A DNA stretch of 64,000 bases from Melioribacter roseus P3M-2 (GTDB lineage Bacteria; Bacteroidota; Ignavibacteria; Ignavibacteriales; Melioribacteraceae), in contig NC_018178.1 of the NCBI RefSeq assembly GCF_000279145.1, forward strand, positions 3,047,688 to 3,111,687, written 5' to 3'. The notes under the pieces were generated by a model. The model did no database searches and was not told where the DNA came from. It saw only the letters and a program-made list of their open reading frames with translations. Of the stretch, positions 45,868 to 55,327 are shown piece by piece. A program made the position numbers and the translations under genes. The first letter of the stretch is position 1; each line of letters starts with the position of its first letter.

Positions 45868-46337
45868 TTTGCCACCTCCTCTAAAATTTTAGCGCCTGCT
45901 TCCGCAATTATGCCGTCTTGCTCCGGGGTTCCCCCGCTTACTCCTATGGCTCCGATATAATTATTTTCATATACGAGCGGCGCTCCGCCTTCGAAAGGCA
46001 GAATTTCATCTACCGACAGTAATGCATTGTTGCCCCCTGCGACTCGCTCTTGGTATGCTTTAGTGGGTCTTTTGAAAAAGATAGCCGATACGGCTTTTTT
46101 CTTGGCAACTTTGATACTTCCCAATTGAGCCCCGTTCATTCTTTCAAAATAGACCAGATTGCCTCCGTCGTCCACAATAGCAATTACTACGTCGATATTC
46201 ATCTGATTTGCTTTATTTTCAGCTGCTACAGCAATCTTTTTTGCAAGTTCGAGCGTTATGGCATGCTTTGTAGCTACCTGACCGTATATTGCCCCCGTAA
46301 AAAGAATTGCTAATGACAATAGTTTAATTATTTTCAT
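45864..46337 (-). CDS. Secreted GlcG/HbpS-like heme-binding-fold protein
   Basis: 157 residues, signal peptide MKIIKLLSLAILFTGAIYG. Landmarks of GlcG/HbpS/PduO-C proteins: V-V-I-A-I-V-D-D-G-G-N-L-V-Y-F-E-R-M, A-K-K-K-A, and the C-terminal G-G-A-P-L-V-Y and I-G-V-S-G-G-T-P-E-Q-D. HbpS of Streptomyces binds haem outside the cell; other members bind cobalamin or act in glycolate oxidation. First gene of a two-gene minus-strand operon with the tandem VOC gene; divergent to the TonB receptor gene, which hints at haem, cobalamin or a related ligand. Confidence 0.88.
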   Translation of the reverse strand: MKIIKLLSLAILFTGAIYGQVATKHAITLELAKKIAVAAENKANQMNIDVVIAIVDDGGNLVYFERMNGAQLGSIKVAKKKAVSAIFFKRPTKAYQERVAGGNNALLSVDEILPFEGGAPLVYENNYIGAIGVSGGTPEQDGIIAEAGAKILEEVAK

Positions 46338-46413
46338 TTTGCCTCCGCCTCAATTACTTAACCGTTTAATCTGCAAAATAAAGAATTTTTTGGAATATAT
46401 ACAGGATATTTTT

Positions 46414-46431
46414 TTAAGTTTGTTAACTTAA
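46414..46431. promoter_or_regulatory. Candidate operator between divergent GlcG-like and TonB receptor genes
   Basis: A perfect inverted repeat TTAAGTT-TGTT-AACTTAA, 20 bp before the TonB receptor start codon and about 77 bp from the GlcG-like start. Position between divergent genes suggests a repressor or activator site. It does not match the classic Fur box well. Confidence 0.45.
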
Positions 46432-46451
46432 TTTTTACTGAAAGGGCAAAT

Positions 46452-48260
46452 ATGAAAAACTTACTCTATGCTTGTATAATTTTTACGCAAGTTATCTTTT
46501 CGCAGCAAGATTCAGTTAAGACTTACGAATTAAATGAAATCACAGTTCGATCGGGAAAATACAATTCGTTAATAAAACATCTCAATCCGTCATTGCAATC
46601 TATTGAAATTAAAGAAGTTAATTTGTCGGTTAACAAAAACCTTATAGCTACTCTCAAAAATAATACGGCCGGCGTTTTCGTCACAGAATACGGTAATAAC
46701 GGTTTCGGTATAGGTCAATTATCCGCGGGAAAAATGTCCGTCAGAGGCTTCAACGGACAACAGCAATTCATCGTTTTTATCGACGGACATCCGGAATACG
46801 CCGGAATTTTCGGGCACCCTGTTTCCGACCTGTACAATACAGACGCAGCTTCCGATTTAATCATAATTAAAGGACCGTCGTCTTTGATTTACGGTTCGGG
46901 AGCAATGGCGGGCGTTATCGATATTCGCACGTTAAATAAACATTCCAAAGGAGTTTCTTTGGGAAGCGATATTTCGTACGGCTCATTCAATACTTATAAC
47001 ATTTCGCTGAAATCAGGCTACAGCGCGGAGTCTTTTGCTGCGGCTATTAATCTCTTTAATTATCATTCGGACAATCATCGGCCGTCTTCGAATTACGACT
47101 CGAAAGGACTAGGCGTAACATTAAGTTATAAAATAAGTAACGAGTGGTCTGCTAATATCAAATCGAACATCAGATATGCTAAAATTTTAAATCCGGGCGC
47201 TATAAATAATCCTTATCTGAATGATTCCGTTTGGACGGAATTTACGCGTTCAAACATATCTTTAACCTTCGACGGCAGGCACAAGACGACCGAAGGAACT
47301 TATTCGTTTTACTTAAATTCGGGCGTGCACGACTTTTTCGACGGATTTCATTCGACGGATTACGTGGCGGGATTTAATGCGAGACAAACATTCGAATTAT
47401 CGGAAAGCTTTCTTTTTACGGCAGGAAACGATACTCGTATTTACGGAGGCAATGCAAGAAATAATCGTAGATTAATCGATACGACTCTATACGAAACAGG
47501 GTTTTATTTCGTAACAGAAACGGATATTTATCAAAGACTGAAGTTCATTGCCGGAGCGCGTTTGAACTATCACGAAGTGTACGGCTCCGAATTCGTCCCC
47601 CAATTATCTCTTAATTACACCCTGACGGAGAATGCCGGTTTTTACATATCGGCGGCAAAAGGATTCAGGAATCCCACATTGGCTGAATTTTTCATATTCG
47701 GAGCAAATATCGATTTGCTCCCGGAAAAATTATGGAATTACGAAGCCGGATTTAATCTGCGGCTTTTAAATGAAAGAACCGGTCTTTCAGGCGCAATTTA
47801 TATTTCCGAAGGAAAAGATTTTATAGCCGTTACCGGGCAGTTCCCAAATATTAAAAATCAAAATGTGGGGAGCGTTCAAAACAAGGGTTTCGAAATCAAT
47901 TTGAAGCTTGCTCCCGTTACAAATCTTGCGCTGAACGCAGGTTTTAATTATACCGATATGAAAACTAAAATTCCCGGTGCGCCCGGACTCCACGCTCTAT
48001 TCAATGCAAGTTATTCTGTAAATAAAATTGAATTCGGATTGAATTTAGTATCGGCAGCTAAACTTTATCTCTTAGACCGCAATAATCAATTAACCGAGGA
48101 GAAATTTTTATTGCTTAACGCGTCTGCCGGGTATGACATAGCACGTAATGCTAAGTTATATATCAGAGTAAATAATCTTTTGGATACCGATTATCAAACG
48201 GTTTACGGATATCCGATGCCGGGAATTAATTTTCTTGCAGGAATAAAGACGGAATTTTAA
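46452..48260 (+). CDS. TonB-dependent receptor (small-ligand type)
   Basis: 602 residues, without the CarboxypepD_reg domain seen in the two larger receptors. Signal peptide ends near V-I-F-S-Q. Plug: I-A-T-L-K-N-N-T-A-G-V-F-V, M-S-V-R-G-F-N-G-Q, I-I-K-G-P-S-S-L-I-Y-G-S-G. Barrel ends L-A-G-I-K-T-E-F with terminal Phe. Size and order suit cobalamin, siderophore, haem or copper receptors. Divergent to the GlcG-like/VOC pair; followed by a 45-residue membrane protein. Confidence 0.92.
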   Translation: MKNLLYACIIFTQVIFSQQDSVKTYELNEITVRSGKYNSLIKHLNPSLQSIEIKEVNLSVNKNLIATLKNNTAGVFVTEYGNNGFGIGQLSAGKMSVRGFNGQQQFIVFIDGHPEYAGIFGHPVSDLYNTDAASDLIIIKGPSSLIYGSGAMAGVIDIRTLNKHSKGVSLGSDISYGSFNTYNISLKSGYSAESFAAAINLFNYHSDNHRPSSNYDSKGLGVTLSYKISNEWSANIKSNIRYAKILNPGAINNPYLNDSVWTEFTRSNISLTFDGRHKTTEGTYSFYLNSGVHDFFDGFHSTDYVAGFNARQTFELSESFLFTAGNDTRIYGGNARNNRRLIDTTLYETGFYFVTETDIYQRLKFIAGARLNYHEVYGSEFVPQLSLNYTLTENAGFYISAAKGFRNPTLAEFFIFGANIDLLPEKLWNYEAGFNLRLLNERTGLSGAIYISEGKDFIAVTGQFPNIKNQNVGSVQNKGFEINLKLAPVTNLALNAGFNYTDMKTKIPGAPGLHALFNASYSVNKIEFGLNLVSAAKLYLLDRNNQLTEEKFLLLNASAGYDIARNAKLYIRVNNLLDTDYQTVYGYPMPGINFLAGIKTEF

Positions 48261-48324
48261 AAAAGGAGACTAAACATTTTAAATAAATTTTCGATAATAG
48301 AGTAACTATAGCTATAGGTGTGTT

Positions 48325-48462
48325 ATGTTACTCTATGCAATTATCGGTTATTTCATTCTTTTTGCCCTTTTCATAATTCTTTCGTTCAAATACGCCCCTT
48401 TCGGATACGAGGACAAAAGCGGCTTTCATTATATCAAAAAACAGAATAAAAAAGCCGCCTGA
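48325..48462 (+). CDS. Small single-pass membrane protein (45 residues)
   Basis: Short gene 64 bp after the TonB receptor stop, ATG preceded by AGGTG at a 5-base spacing. MLLYAIIGYFILFALFIILS is a hydrophobic segment, followed by F-K-Y-A-P-F-G-Y-E-D-K-S and a basic tail ending N-K-K-A-A. Could be an accessory or regulatory small protein of the receptor. Evidence rests on start, ribosome site and composition only; I do not recognise a family. Confidence 0.55.
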   Translation: MLLYAIIGYFILFALFIILSFKYAPFGYEDKSGFHYIKKQNKKAA

Positions 48463-48521
48463 TTCGTGCATTCGCTGCTAATTAATTATTCCGTGTATAA
48501 TTGGTTATAAAAGAAAGGAAA

Positions 48522-48552
48522 GCAGAGGAGAAATTACCCGATTCCCCTCTGC
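48522..48552 (-). terminator. Terminator downstream of the PyrD-like gene
   Basis: GCAGAGG pairs with CCTCTGC (7-bp core, extended by weak pairs) around a 17-base loop, 12 bp beyond the stop codon of the minus-strand gene at 48564; on the minus strand it is followed by TTTCCTTTCTTTT. Confidence 0.65.
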
Positions 48553-48563
48553 CGTCAAAAAAA

Positions 48564-49562
48564 TCAGATAAGCGTTTTATAGCTCTGAAGCATTTTCATA
48601 TAATTGGCTCTTTCAAAGGAGGCGGGTTCGGCAACCGATTTTTGACTCATACTTCCTTTCATCATAGAAATCGAATCATATTCATTTTCTTCCATCCAAT
48701 TTTCAATACCTTTCAAAATTTCGGTAATTCTGCCGACACCGTTAGTCAATAATTCGGAACAAACCATTGCCACATCGGCTCCTGCCATAATAACTTTGAT
48801 AGCGTCTTCGTGCGAATGGATTCCGCTTGTTGCGGCAAGGCTGGCTTTAATATGTCCGTAAAGAATGGCTATCCATCTCAGAGGTAAACGCATTTCCCAG
48901 TTTGTGCTCAGCACCAGATTCGGCACGACTTCCAATTTTTCAAGGTCGAAATCGGGCTGATAGAAACGATTAAAGAGAACCAACGCGTCGGCGCCGGCTT
49001 CGTCGAGCTGCTTAGCCATATTTGCCATCGAAGTGAAATAAGGGCTCAGTTTAACTGCGACGGGAATTTTCACCTGGCTTTTTACTTCTTTAACAGTTTC
49101 TATATACATTTTTTCCACGTCTGCCGAGGTCATATTCGGATTGGCGGCTACGTAATAGATATTCAGTTCCAGAGCGTCGGCGCCGGCTTGTTCGATATTT
49201 TTTGCATATTGAATCCAGCCGCCTTTGCTAACGCCGTTCAAACTTCCGATAACCGGAATACTGACGGATTTTTTAAGATTTGCAATATGATCGAGATATT
49301 GATACGGAGTCAGATTGAATTTGTCCGGTTCCGGGAAATAATTGAGAGCTTCGGCATAACTTTCCGTATGGTGCGAAAGGTAATGGTCCAATTCGCCGCT
49401 TTCGTGAATAATTTGCTCTTCAAACAAAGAATAAACCACCACAGCGGCGGCTCCCGCATCTTCGAGTTGCTTAACGCTGTCGACCGTATGAGAAAGAGGC
49501 GACGCCGAAGGCACAATAGGATTCTTCAGTTCCAATCCCATATATTTTGTTGTTAAATCCAT
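48564..49562 (-). CDS. Dihydroorotate dehydrogenase-like flavoprotein, nifJ partner
   Basis: 332 residues, a PyrD-family FMN TIM barrel: [37 protein letters not shown] and A-A-T-S-G-I-H. It lacks a clear Cys or Ser base in the expected loop, and this group is usually annotated as dihydroorotate dehydrogenase-like and found next to pyruvate:ferredoxin oxidoreductase genes, as here (69 bp downstream of nifJ, with a strong hairpin between). Its role is not known; not likely to be the pyrimidine enzyme. Cytoplasmic. Confidence 0.85.
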   Translation of the reverse strand: MDLTTKYMGLELKNPIVPSASPLSHTVDSVKQLEDAGAAAVVVYSLFEEQIIHESGELDHYLSHHTESYAEALNYFPEPDKFNLTPYQYLDHIANLKKSVSIPVIGSLNGVSKGGWIQYAKNIEQAGADALELNIYYVAANPNMTSADVEKMYIETVKEVKSQVKIPVAVKLSPYFTSMANMAKQLDEAGADALVLFNRFYQPDFDLEKLEVVPNLVLSTNWEMRLPLRWIAILYGHIKASLAATSGIHSHEDAIKVIMAGADVAMVCSELLTNGVGRITEILKGIENWMEENEYDSISMMKGSMSQKSVAEPASFERANYMKMLQSYKTLI

Positions 49563-49591
49563 AATAAACTCCTCTAATTTTTTTAAATACG

Positions 49592-49622
49592 GGGGCGTCC
49601 GAAATAATTTTCAGACCGCCCC
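49592..49622 (-). terminator. Hairpin between nifJ and the PyrD-like gene
   Basis: GGGGCG pairs with CGCCCC, and the inner TCTGAAA pairs with TTTCGGA (one wobble and one bulge), giving a long stable stem 9 bp after the nifJ stop. The minus-strand sequence after it is CGTATTT, then A-rich, so it may attenuate rather than fully terminate. Confidence 0.65.
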
Positions 49623-49630
49623 ACCATATA

Positions 49631-52600
49631 TTAATTAACTGTTTCTTTATCCTCTCCGTTTGGCGAAAAATCCATCTGCGACATCTGTTCGTACAATTTC
49701 CAGCGTTTCTTCACTTCTTCCTGAGCCTGAGTCAACAATTCCTTGGCAATTTCCGGATGGGATTTTGTCAACATCTTATAACGAGTTTCGCGATAGATAT
49801 ATTCGTCGAGTTTTATTTTCGGAGCTTTCGAGTCGAGTTTCATCGGATTTTTACCTTCTTTCAGATTTTCCGGATTGAATCTGAAGAGCGGCCAGTAGCC
49901 GCTGTCTACGGCAAGTTTCTGGTTTTCGAGTCCTTTTGCCATATTGATGCCGTGAGCGATACAATGGCTGTATGCAATTATAATCGAAGGACCGTCGTAA
50001 GCTTCAGCTTCAAGGAAGGCACGTACGGTTTGAGCGTCGTTGGCTCCCATTGCAACTCGCGCCACATAAACGTTGCCGTAATTTACAGCCATCATTGCCA
50101 GGTCTTTTTTCGGAGTCGGCTTGCCTGCGGCTGCGAATTTGGCGACAGCGCCCATTCCGGTAGCCTTCGACATTTGACCGCCCGTATTCGAATAGACTTC
50201 CGTGTCGAGCACCAATATATTAACGTTCTTTCCTGAAGCTATTACGTGGTCTAAGCCGCCGTAACCGATATCGTAAGCCCAGCCGTCGCCGCCAATAATC
50301 CAGACGGATTTTTTGACAAGATAATCGGCAATGTTATGGAGCGTTTTAGCTTCCGGCGTATCAATCGATTCGAGTTTCTTTTTGAGTTCGGCTACTCTTT
50401 CGCGTTGTGCTTTAATACCGGCTTCGTCTTTCTGATCCGCATTTAGAATTGCGTCGCATAATTCAGCGCCCACTTTATCGCGGAGTCCCTGTAATAACTC
50501 TTTTGCATATTCATTTTGTTTGTCGACGGCGAGGCGCATACCGAGTCCGAATTCGGCATTGTCTTCGAAAAGTGAATTCGACCATGCAGGACCTCTTCCT
50601 TCTTTATTCTTAGCCCAGGGCGTTGTGGGCAGGTTGCCGCCGTAGATAGACGAGCAGCCGGTTGCATTGGCAATCAATGCGCGGTCGCCGAACAGTTGCG
50701 ATACAAGTTTCACATAGGGAGTTTCGCCGCAGCCGGAACATGCGCCGGAAAATTCAAACAACGGTTCGAGAAGCTGATTGCTCTTTATCAAAGAGGGATT
50801 GACCTGAGTTCTGTCGATTTCCGGCAATTCGAGGAAGAAATCGAAATTGGCTCTTTCTTGCTCTCTTATAGGAATCTGAGGCGCCATATTAAGAGCTTTC
50901 AGTTTTGTTTCGCGTTTGTTCTTTGCCGGACATACTTCGTAGCAGAGTTCGCATCCGGTGCAATCTTCCACTGCGACCTGAATAGTATAGGCGCTGTTTT
51001 CCGGGAATTCTTTTCCTTTTGCATCAGTAAATTTGAAAGCGGCCGGCGCTTTTTCCAGATATTTCTTGTCGTATACTTTAATTCTGATTGCTGCATGAGG
51101 ACATACAAGAGCGCATTTGCCGCATTGGATACACCACTCGGGGTCCCATTCTGGCACTTCGAGGGCGATATTGCGTTTTTCCCAGCGCGTTGTGGCGGAA
51201 GGGAATGTTCCGTCAACCGGCATTTCGCTTACTTTAACTTCGTCGCCTTTGCCTGCCATTATTTTTGCCAGCACATTTTTCACATAATCCGGAGCTTTGT
51301 CCGATACTACTGGCGGCAATTCGATTGTGCTCGTTACATGGTCGGGAACGTCAACTTTGTACAAATGTTCGAGAGTCTGATCTACTGCCGCAAAGTTTTT
51401 CTTAACAATTTCCTCGCCTTTAGCGCCGTAAGTCTTTTTGATTGCATTTTTGATTTGTTCTATTGCTTCGTCTTTCGGCAAGATACCCGAAATTGCAAAG
51501 AAGCAGGTCTGCATGATTGTATTTATACGGCTTCCCATTCCTGTTTGAGCGGCTACGGAATAACCGTCGATTACATAAAAGTTGAGTTTCTTGTCGATAA
51601 TCTGCTGCTGAACTTTTTTGGGCAATTTATCCCATGTTTCTTCTTTGCTGTAAGGCGAATTAAGCAGGAACGTACCGCCTTCTTTAATATTGCCCAAGAC
51701 ATCGAATTTTTCGAGCAGATTAAACTGGTGACAGCCTACAAAACTTGCAGTCTGTATTAAATAAGTGGAATGAATCGGTTTCTTTCCGAAACGAAGATGC
51801 GATACCGTTGTGGAACCCGACTTTTTAGAATCGTAAACAAAATAACCCTGAGCGTAATTGTCGGTTTCTTCGCCGATAATCTTAATAGAGTTTTTATTGG
51901 CTCCAACCGTACCGTCGGCGCCCAGTCCGTAGAAGAGGCATCTTGTAACATCTTCGCCTTCAATAACAAATGAAGGATCATAATCGAGGTTTGTAAACGT
52001 AACGTCGTCGATAATTCCGACTGTAAAATGATTTTTCGGATTTTCTTCTTTCAGATTATCAAAGACAGCTTTGACCATGGCGGGAGTAAATTCTTTCGAC
52101 GATAATCCGTATCTGCCGCCTACTATCTTCGGCATTTTTTCAAACGGAGGATTGTCGGAATTCATTGCATCGCTGATTACCGATACAACGTCGAGATAGA
52201 GAGGTTCGCCGAAAGCGCCCGGTTCTTTTGTACGGTCGAGTACCGCGATTTTTTCCACCGTTTTCGGAAGCGCAGCGAGAAAATGTTTTGCAGAGAAAGG
52301 ACGATAGAGACGTACTTTGAGAATTCCGACTTTTTCTTCCATTCTCTGAGTCATATACTCGACAGTTTCTTCGGCGGTCTCTGCGCCGGATCCCATTAAA
52401 ATAACAACGCGTTTTGCATCCGGAGCTCCGTAGTAATCGAAGAGATTATATTGTCTGCCTGTCAATTTTGCAAATCTGTTCATCGCATCCTGAACGATAT
52501 CGGGGCATGCGTTATAGAATTTATTTACCGCTTCTCTGCCCTGGAAATAGACGTCGGGATTCTGAGCGGTTCCTCTGATAAACGGATTGTCCGGATTGAG

Positions 52601-53221
52601 CGCGCGTTTTTTAAAGGCTTTCACATAATCGTCGTTAATCATAGCGCGGATATCGTCGTCGCTCAATTTTTCAATTTTCATTACTTCGTGCGAAGTTCTG
52701 AAACCGTCGAAGAAATGGACAAAAGGAATGCGCGATTCCAAAGAAGCTGCATGAGCAATTAAAGCGGTATCCATAACTTCCTGAACGGAATTCGACGCTA
52801 TCAAACCGAAACCGGTTTGACGAGTCGCCATAACATCCGAATGGTCGCCGAAAATCGAAAGCGCCGAGGCAGCAATGGAGCGGGCGCTAACATGGAAAAC
52901 CGCCGGGGTCAATTCGCCAGCGATTTTGTACATATTCGGGATCATCAAGAGAAGACCCTGAGACGCTGTAAATGTGGTAGTAAGAGCGCCGGCTTGCAAA
53001 GAACCGTGAACGGCTCCCGCTGCTCCTCCTTCGCTCTGCATTTCTGTTACGTTCGGAACCGAACCCCAGATATTTTTCACTTTTGCCGCAGCCCATGCAT
53101 CCGACAATTCTCCCATCGGGGACGACGGCGTTATCGGATAAATAGCAATTACTTCGCTCAGACGGTAAGCCACGTGCGCTGCGGCTTCATTCCCGTCAAT
53201 TGTTATTTTTTCCCTATTCAT
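49631..53221 (-). CDS. nifJ: Pyruvate:ferredoxin (flavodoxin) oxidoreductase
   Basis: 1196 residues from the ATG at 53221, which follows AAGGTGGATTG; the nine-residue upstream extension lacks a ribosome site. Domains in order: I (pyrimidine-binding, P-I-T-P-S-S-P-M-G-E near residue 30), II, III, a 2x[4Fe-4S] ferredoxin domain (C-I-Q-C-G-K-C-A-L-V-C-P and C-T-G-C-E-L-C-Y-E-V-C-P), and a C-terminal TPP domain with the proximal cluster (G-A-C-S-G-C-G-E, C-S-S-I-Y-G-G) and G-G-D-G-W-A-Y-D-I-G. Cleaves pyruvate to acetyl-CoA, CO2 and reduced ferredoxin; marks anaerobic or facultative metabolism. A PyrD-like gene follows. Confidence 0.96.
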   Translation of the reverse strand: MNREKITIDGNEAAAHVAYRLSEVIAIYPITPSSPMGELSDAWAAAKVKNIWGSVPNVTEMQSEGGAAGAVHGSLQAGALTTTFTASQGLLLMIPNMYKIAGELTPAVFHVSARSIAASALSIFGDHSDVMATRQTGFGLIASNSVQEVMDTALIAHAASLESRIPFVHFFDGFRTSHEVMKIEKLSDDDIRAMINDDYVKAFKKRALNPDNPFIRGTAQNPDVYFQGREAVNKFYNACPDIVQDAMNRFAKLTGRQYNLFDYYGAPDAKRVVILMGSGAETAEETVEYMTQRMEEKVGILKVRLYRPFSAKHFLAALPKTVEKIAVLDRTKEPGAFGEPLYLDVVSVISDAMNSDNPPFEKMPKIVGGRYGLSSKEFTPAMVKAVFDNLKEENPKNHFTVGIIDDVTFTNLDYDPSFVIEGEDVTRCLFYGLGADGTVGANKNSIKIIGEETDNYAQGYFVYDSKKSGSTTVSHLRFGKKPIHSTYLIQTASFVGCHQFNLLEKFDVLGNIKEGGTFLLNSPYSKEETWDKLPKKVQQQIIDKKLNFYVIDGYSVAAQTGMGSRINTIMQTCFFAISGILPKDEAIEQIKNAIKKTYGAKGEEIVKKNFAAVDQTLEHLYKVDVPDHVTSTIELPPVVSDKAPDYVKNVLAKIMAGKGDEVKVSEMPVDGTFPSATTRWEKRNIALEVPEWDPEWCIQCGKCALVCPHAAIRIKVYDKKYLEKAPAAFKFTDAKGKEFPENSAYTIQVAVEDCTGCELCYEVCPAKNKRETKLKALNMAPQIPIREQERANFDFFLELPEIDRTQVNPSLIKSNQLLEPLFEFSGACSGCGETPYVKLVSQLFGDRALIANATGCSSIYGGNLPTTPWAKNKEGRGPAWSNSLFEDNAEFGLGMRLAVDKQNEYAKELLQGLRDKVGAELCDAILNADQKDEAGIKAQRERVAELKKKLESIDTPEAKTLHNIADYLVKKSVWIIGGDGWAYDIGYGGLDHVIASGKNVNILVLDTEVYSNTGGQMSKATGMGAVAKFAAAGKPTPKKDLAMMAVNYGNVYVARVAMGANDAQTVRAFLEAEAYDGPSIIIAYSHCIAHGINMAKGLENQKLAVDSGYWPLFRFNPENLKEGKNPMKLDSKAPKIKLDEYIYRETRYKMLTKSHPEIAKELLTQAQEEVKKRWKLYEQMSQMDFSPNGEDKETVN

Positions 53222-53499
53222 CAATCCACCTTTATTTTGATTGTTCAAAATTTATTTCTTCTTCTTTATTTATGATTTTTTACGAGTGTGTCTAATAATT
53301 TAATACATCAAATTCCCTGCCACATTAATTTCTTATTTTTTACTTTTTTTCATTAAAAATCGGTCTCAATATCCTATTGTTTGGGAAATTAACTCTTATT
53401 TGTAAGAAATTTTTCCGAATCTAAACGGTAATAATAGAAATATTTTTCGAATAAATAAAGACACGAATGTCTAAATAATCTGGTTTTCTGCCGTTTATT

Positions 53500-53750
53500 A
53501 TGTCACCCCTTGGGGGGCTTTTGCTCTGTTTGTTGCGTATTCTACAAATATTACACCCCTCCGGGGTTTTTATTTTCTGCTTGACACCTGTGCTATAATA
53601 ATATCACTCCTTCGGAGTTATATTCAAAAACCGAGACACGGAATGATTTTGTAAACAATGGATAAACGCCGGAGGCGTGACATTATTATAACAAAATCGT
53701 CGACATTAAAACCCACCCCCGCAGGGGTGACATGATTATTTGACGCCATA
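53500..53750. repeat. Array of five short palindromic units (REP/BIME-like)
   Basis: Between nifJ and the histidine kinase are TGTCACCCCTTGGGGGGCTTT (about 53500), ACACCCCTCCGGGGTTTTTA (53550), TATCACTCCTTCGGAGTTATA (53600), then in the inverted sense CGCCGGAGGCGTGACATTAT (53668) and CCCGCAGGGGTGACATGATT (53715). Each has a GC stem flanked by GTCA- or TATTA-like ends. The set of three forward and two reverse units is like clustered REP sequences. The flanking 53222-53499 and 53751-53833 hold no gene; the nifJ promoter must be there. Confidence 0.75.
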
Positions 53751-53833
53751 TCGAAAACCCGAGTGTAGTAGATCTAAGTATTTGATTTAAATTAAGATTT
53801 ATTTATTTTACGTAGAAATTCAAGCGAGGGATT

Positions 53834-55327
53834 ATGCCGACAGCCGAAACAAAACTATTCAACAGAGCGTTTGCTCTTAACAAATCGTCTTTTTTTATTA
53901 TCGACTCGGAGTTTATTATAACCGATTGTCCCGCTTCGGTTAAAGATATACTAGGCTTCGATCATAGAAAATTGATCGGAAAAAAATTTCTCGATTTATT
54001 CGACGCCGAATTGCATAAGACGGTTAAAACAAAAATCAATAAATTAAACAATACCAAGAATACCGTTGAACTTAAATGCGAGCTAAATACGGCTAAAAAG
54101 AAAAAAATAGCGGCCGTCTGCGCCGTTACTCTTTTGTCGTCAGCAAAGAAAAATAAAAAGTATTTGTTTGCATTCAGGGATGAAACTTCTCATATAAACA
54201 AGTTGGAGCGGTACGAGCGGGAACACAATTTTTTCAAGGTATTGATGGACAATATGCCCGATACAATTTATTTCAAGGATAAAGATTCGCGATTTACGAT
54301 GATAAATGAAGCCCAGTCAAAATTGCTGGGATTAAAAAATCCTAATGAAGCGATTGGCAAAACCGATTTCGACTTCTTCACAAAAGAACACGCCGAGGCT
54401 GCATACGCCGACGAACAGGAAATTATACGGAGCGGAAAACCGTTAATTTATAAAGTGGAAAAGGTAAGACGCGGTTCGGACAATCAGTTTATTTGGGTAT
54501 CGGCGACCAAAGTTCCCGTCTTCGACAAGAAAGGGAATGTCAAAGGGATAGTAGGAATTTCGAGAGACATCACTCAGTTTAAAGAGGCGGAAGACCAACT
54601 TAAATCCCTTACCGAAGAATTGAAAGAATTGAATGAAACCAAAGACAAACTCTTTTCAATTATTGCTCACGACCTGAGGAATCCGTTTATCTCTTTACTC
54701 GGTATTTCAAATATAATTTTAGAAGAATATAACGATTTAAGCGAAGACGAGAAACTGGAATATTTGGCGGAAATCGAAAACTCCGCCAAATCCGCTTACG
54801 ACTTGCTCGAAAATCTGCTCTATTGGTCGCGAGCCCAAACGAACAACATTTCTTACACACCTCAGAAATTCAATCTCTCCGACGTCATTTCGAGAAACAT
54901 TCGATTACTGAGTATTGCCGCATCGTCTAAAAAAATCAATTTGATTAACAATACGGGCGAAAACCTGTGGGCATACGGCGATCCCGACCTGGTCGATATA
55001 ATAATCCGGAATCTGATTTCGAACGCCGTTAAATTTACTCCCGAAAGCGGCAAAGTAGAAGTGATTTCGGAAAGCGTCAACAACGAAATAAAAATTACAG
55101 TTGCGGATTCCGGCGTCGGAATGAGTCAGGACAAAATCAATAATCTTCTCAATAATAACAAAGTGGAATCCTCATTAGGCACTAACAAAGAAAAAGGCAC
55201 GGGACTCGGATTGATTCTTTGCAAAGATTTTATCGAAATGAATAACGGAAATATGGAAATTGAAAGCGAGCCCAATAAAGGCACTCGGATTTCGTTTACG
55301 ATAAAACAGGGATTAGGGGGTTCTTAG
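53834..55327 (+). CDS. PAS-domain sensor histidine kinase
   Basis: 497 residues without membrane segments. PAS 1 about 14-118, PAS 2/PAC about 133-252 (F-K-V-L-M-D-N-M-P-D-T-I-Y, V-G-I-S-R-D-I-T), short coiled coil, HisKA with phospho-acceptor His279 in F-S-I-I-A-H-D-L-R-N-P, and HATPase with N-L-I-S-N-A-V-K-F-T, D-S-G-V-G-M and G-T-G-L-G-L. The last codons (Q-G-L-G-G-S) are contributed by the GGGATTAGGG repeat that starts within the gene end. No response regulator nearby, so its partner is elsewhere. Cytoplasmic sensor of unknown signal. Confidence 0.92.
   Translation: MPTAETKLFNRAFALNKSSFFIIDSEFIITDCPASVKDILGFDHRKLIGKKFLDLFDAELHKTVKTKINKLNNTKNTVELKCELNTAKKKKIAAVCAVTLLSSAKKNKKYLFAFRDETSHINKLERYEREHNFFKVLMDNMPDTIYFKDKDSRFTMINEAQSKLLGLKNPNEAIGKTDFDFFTKEHAEAAYADEQEIIRSGKPLIYKVEKVRRGSDNQFIWVSATKVPVFDKKGNVKGIVGISRDITQFKEAEDQLKSLTEELKELNETKDKLFSIIAHDLRNPFISLLGISNIILEEYNDLSEDEKLEYLAEIENSAKSAYDLLENLLYWSRAQTNNISYTPQKFNLSDVISRNIRLLSIAASSKKINLINNTGENLWAYGDPDLVDIIIRNLISNAVKFTPESGKVEVISESVNNEIKITVADSGVGMSQDKINNLLNNNKVESSLGTNKEKGTGLGLILCKDFIEMNNGNMEIESEPNKGTRISFTIKQGLGGS

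Noticed and set aside
50696-51760. 354-codon open frame on the plus strand
   Set aside because: Entirely antisense to nifJ, cysteine- and phenylalanine-rich composition from reversed codons, no start context or homology.
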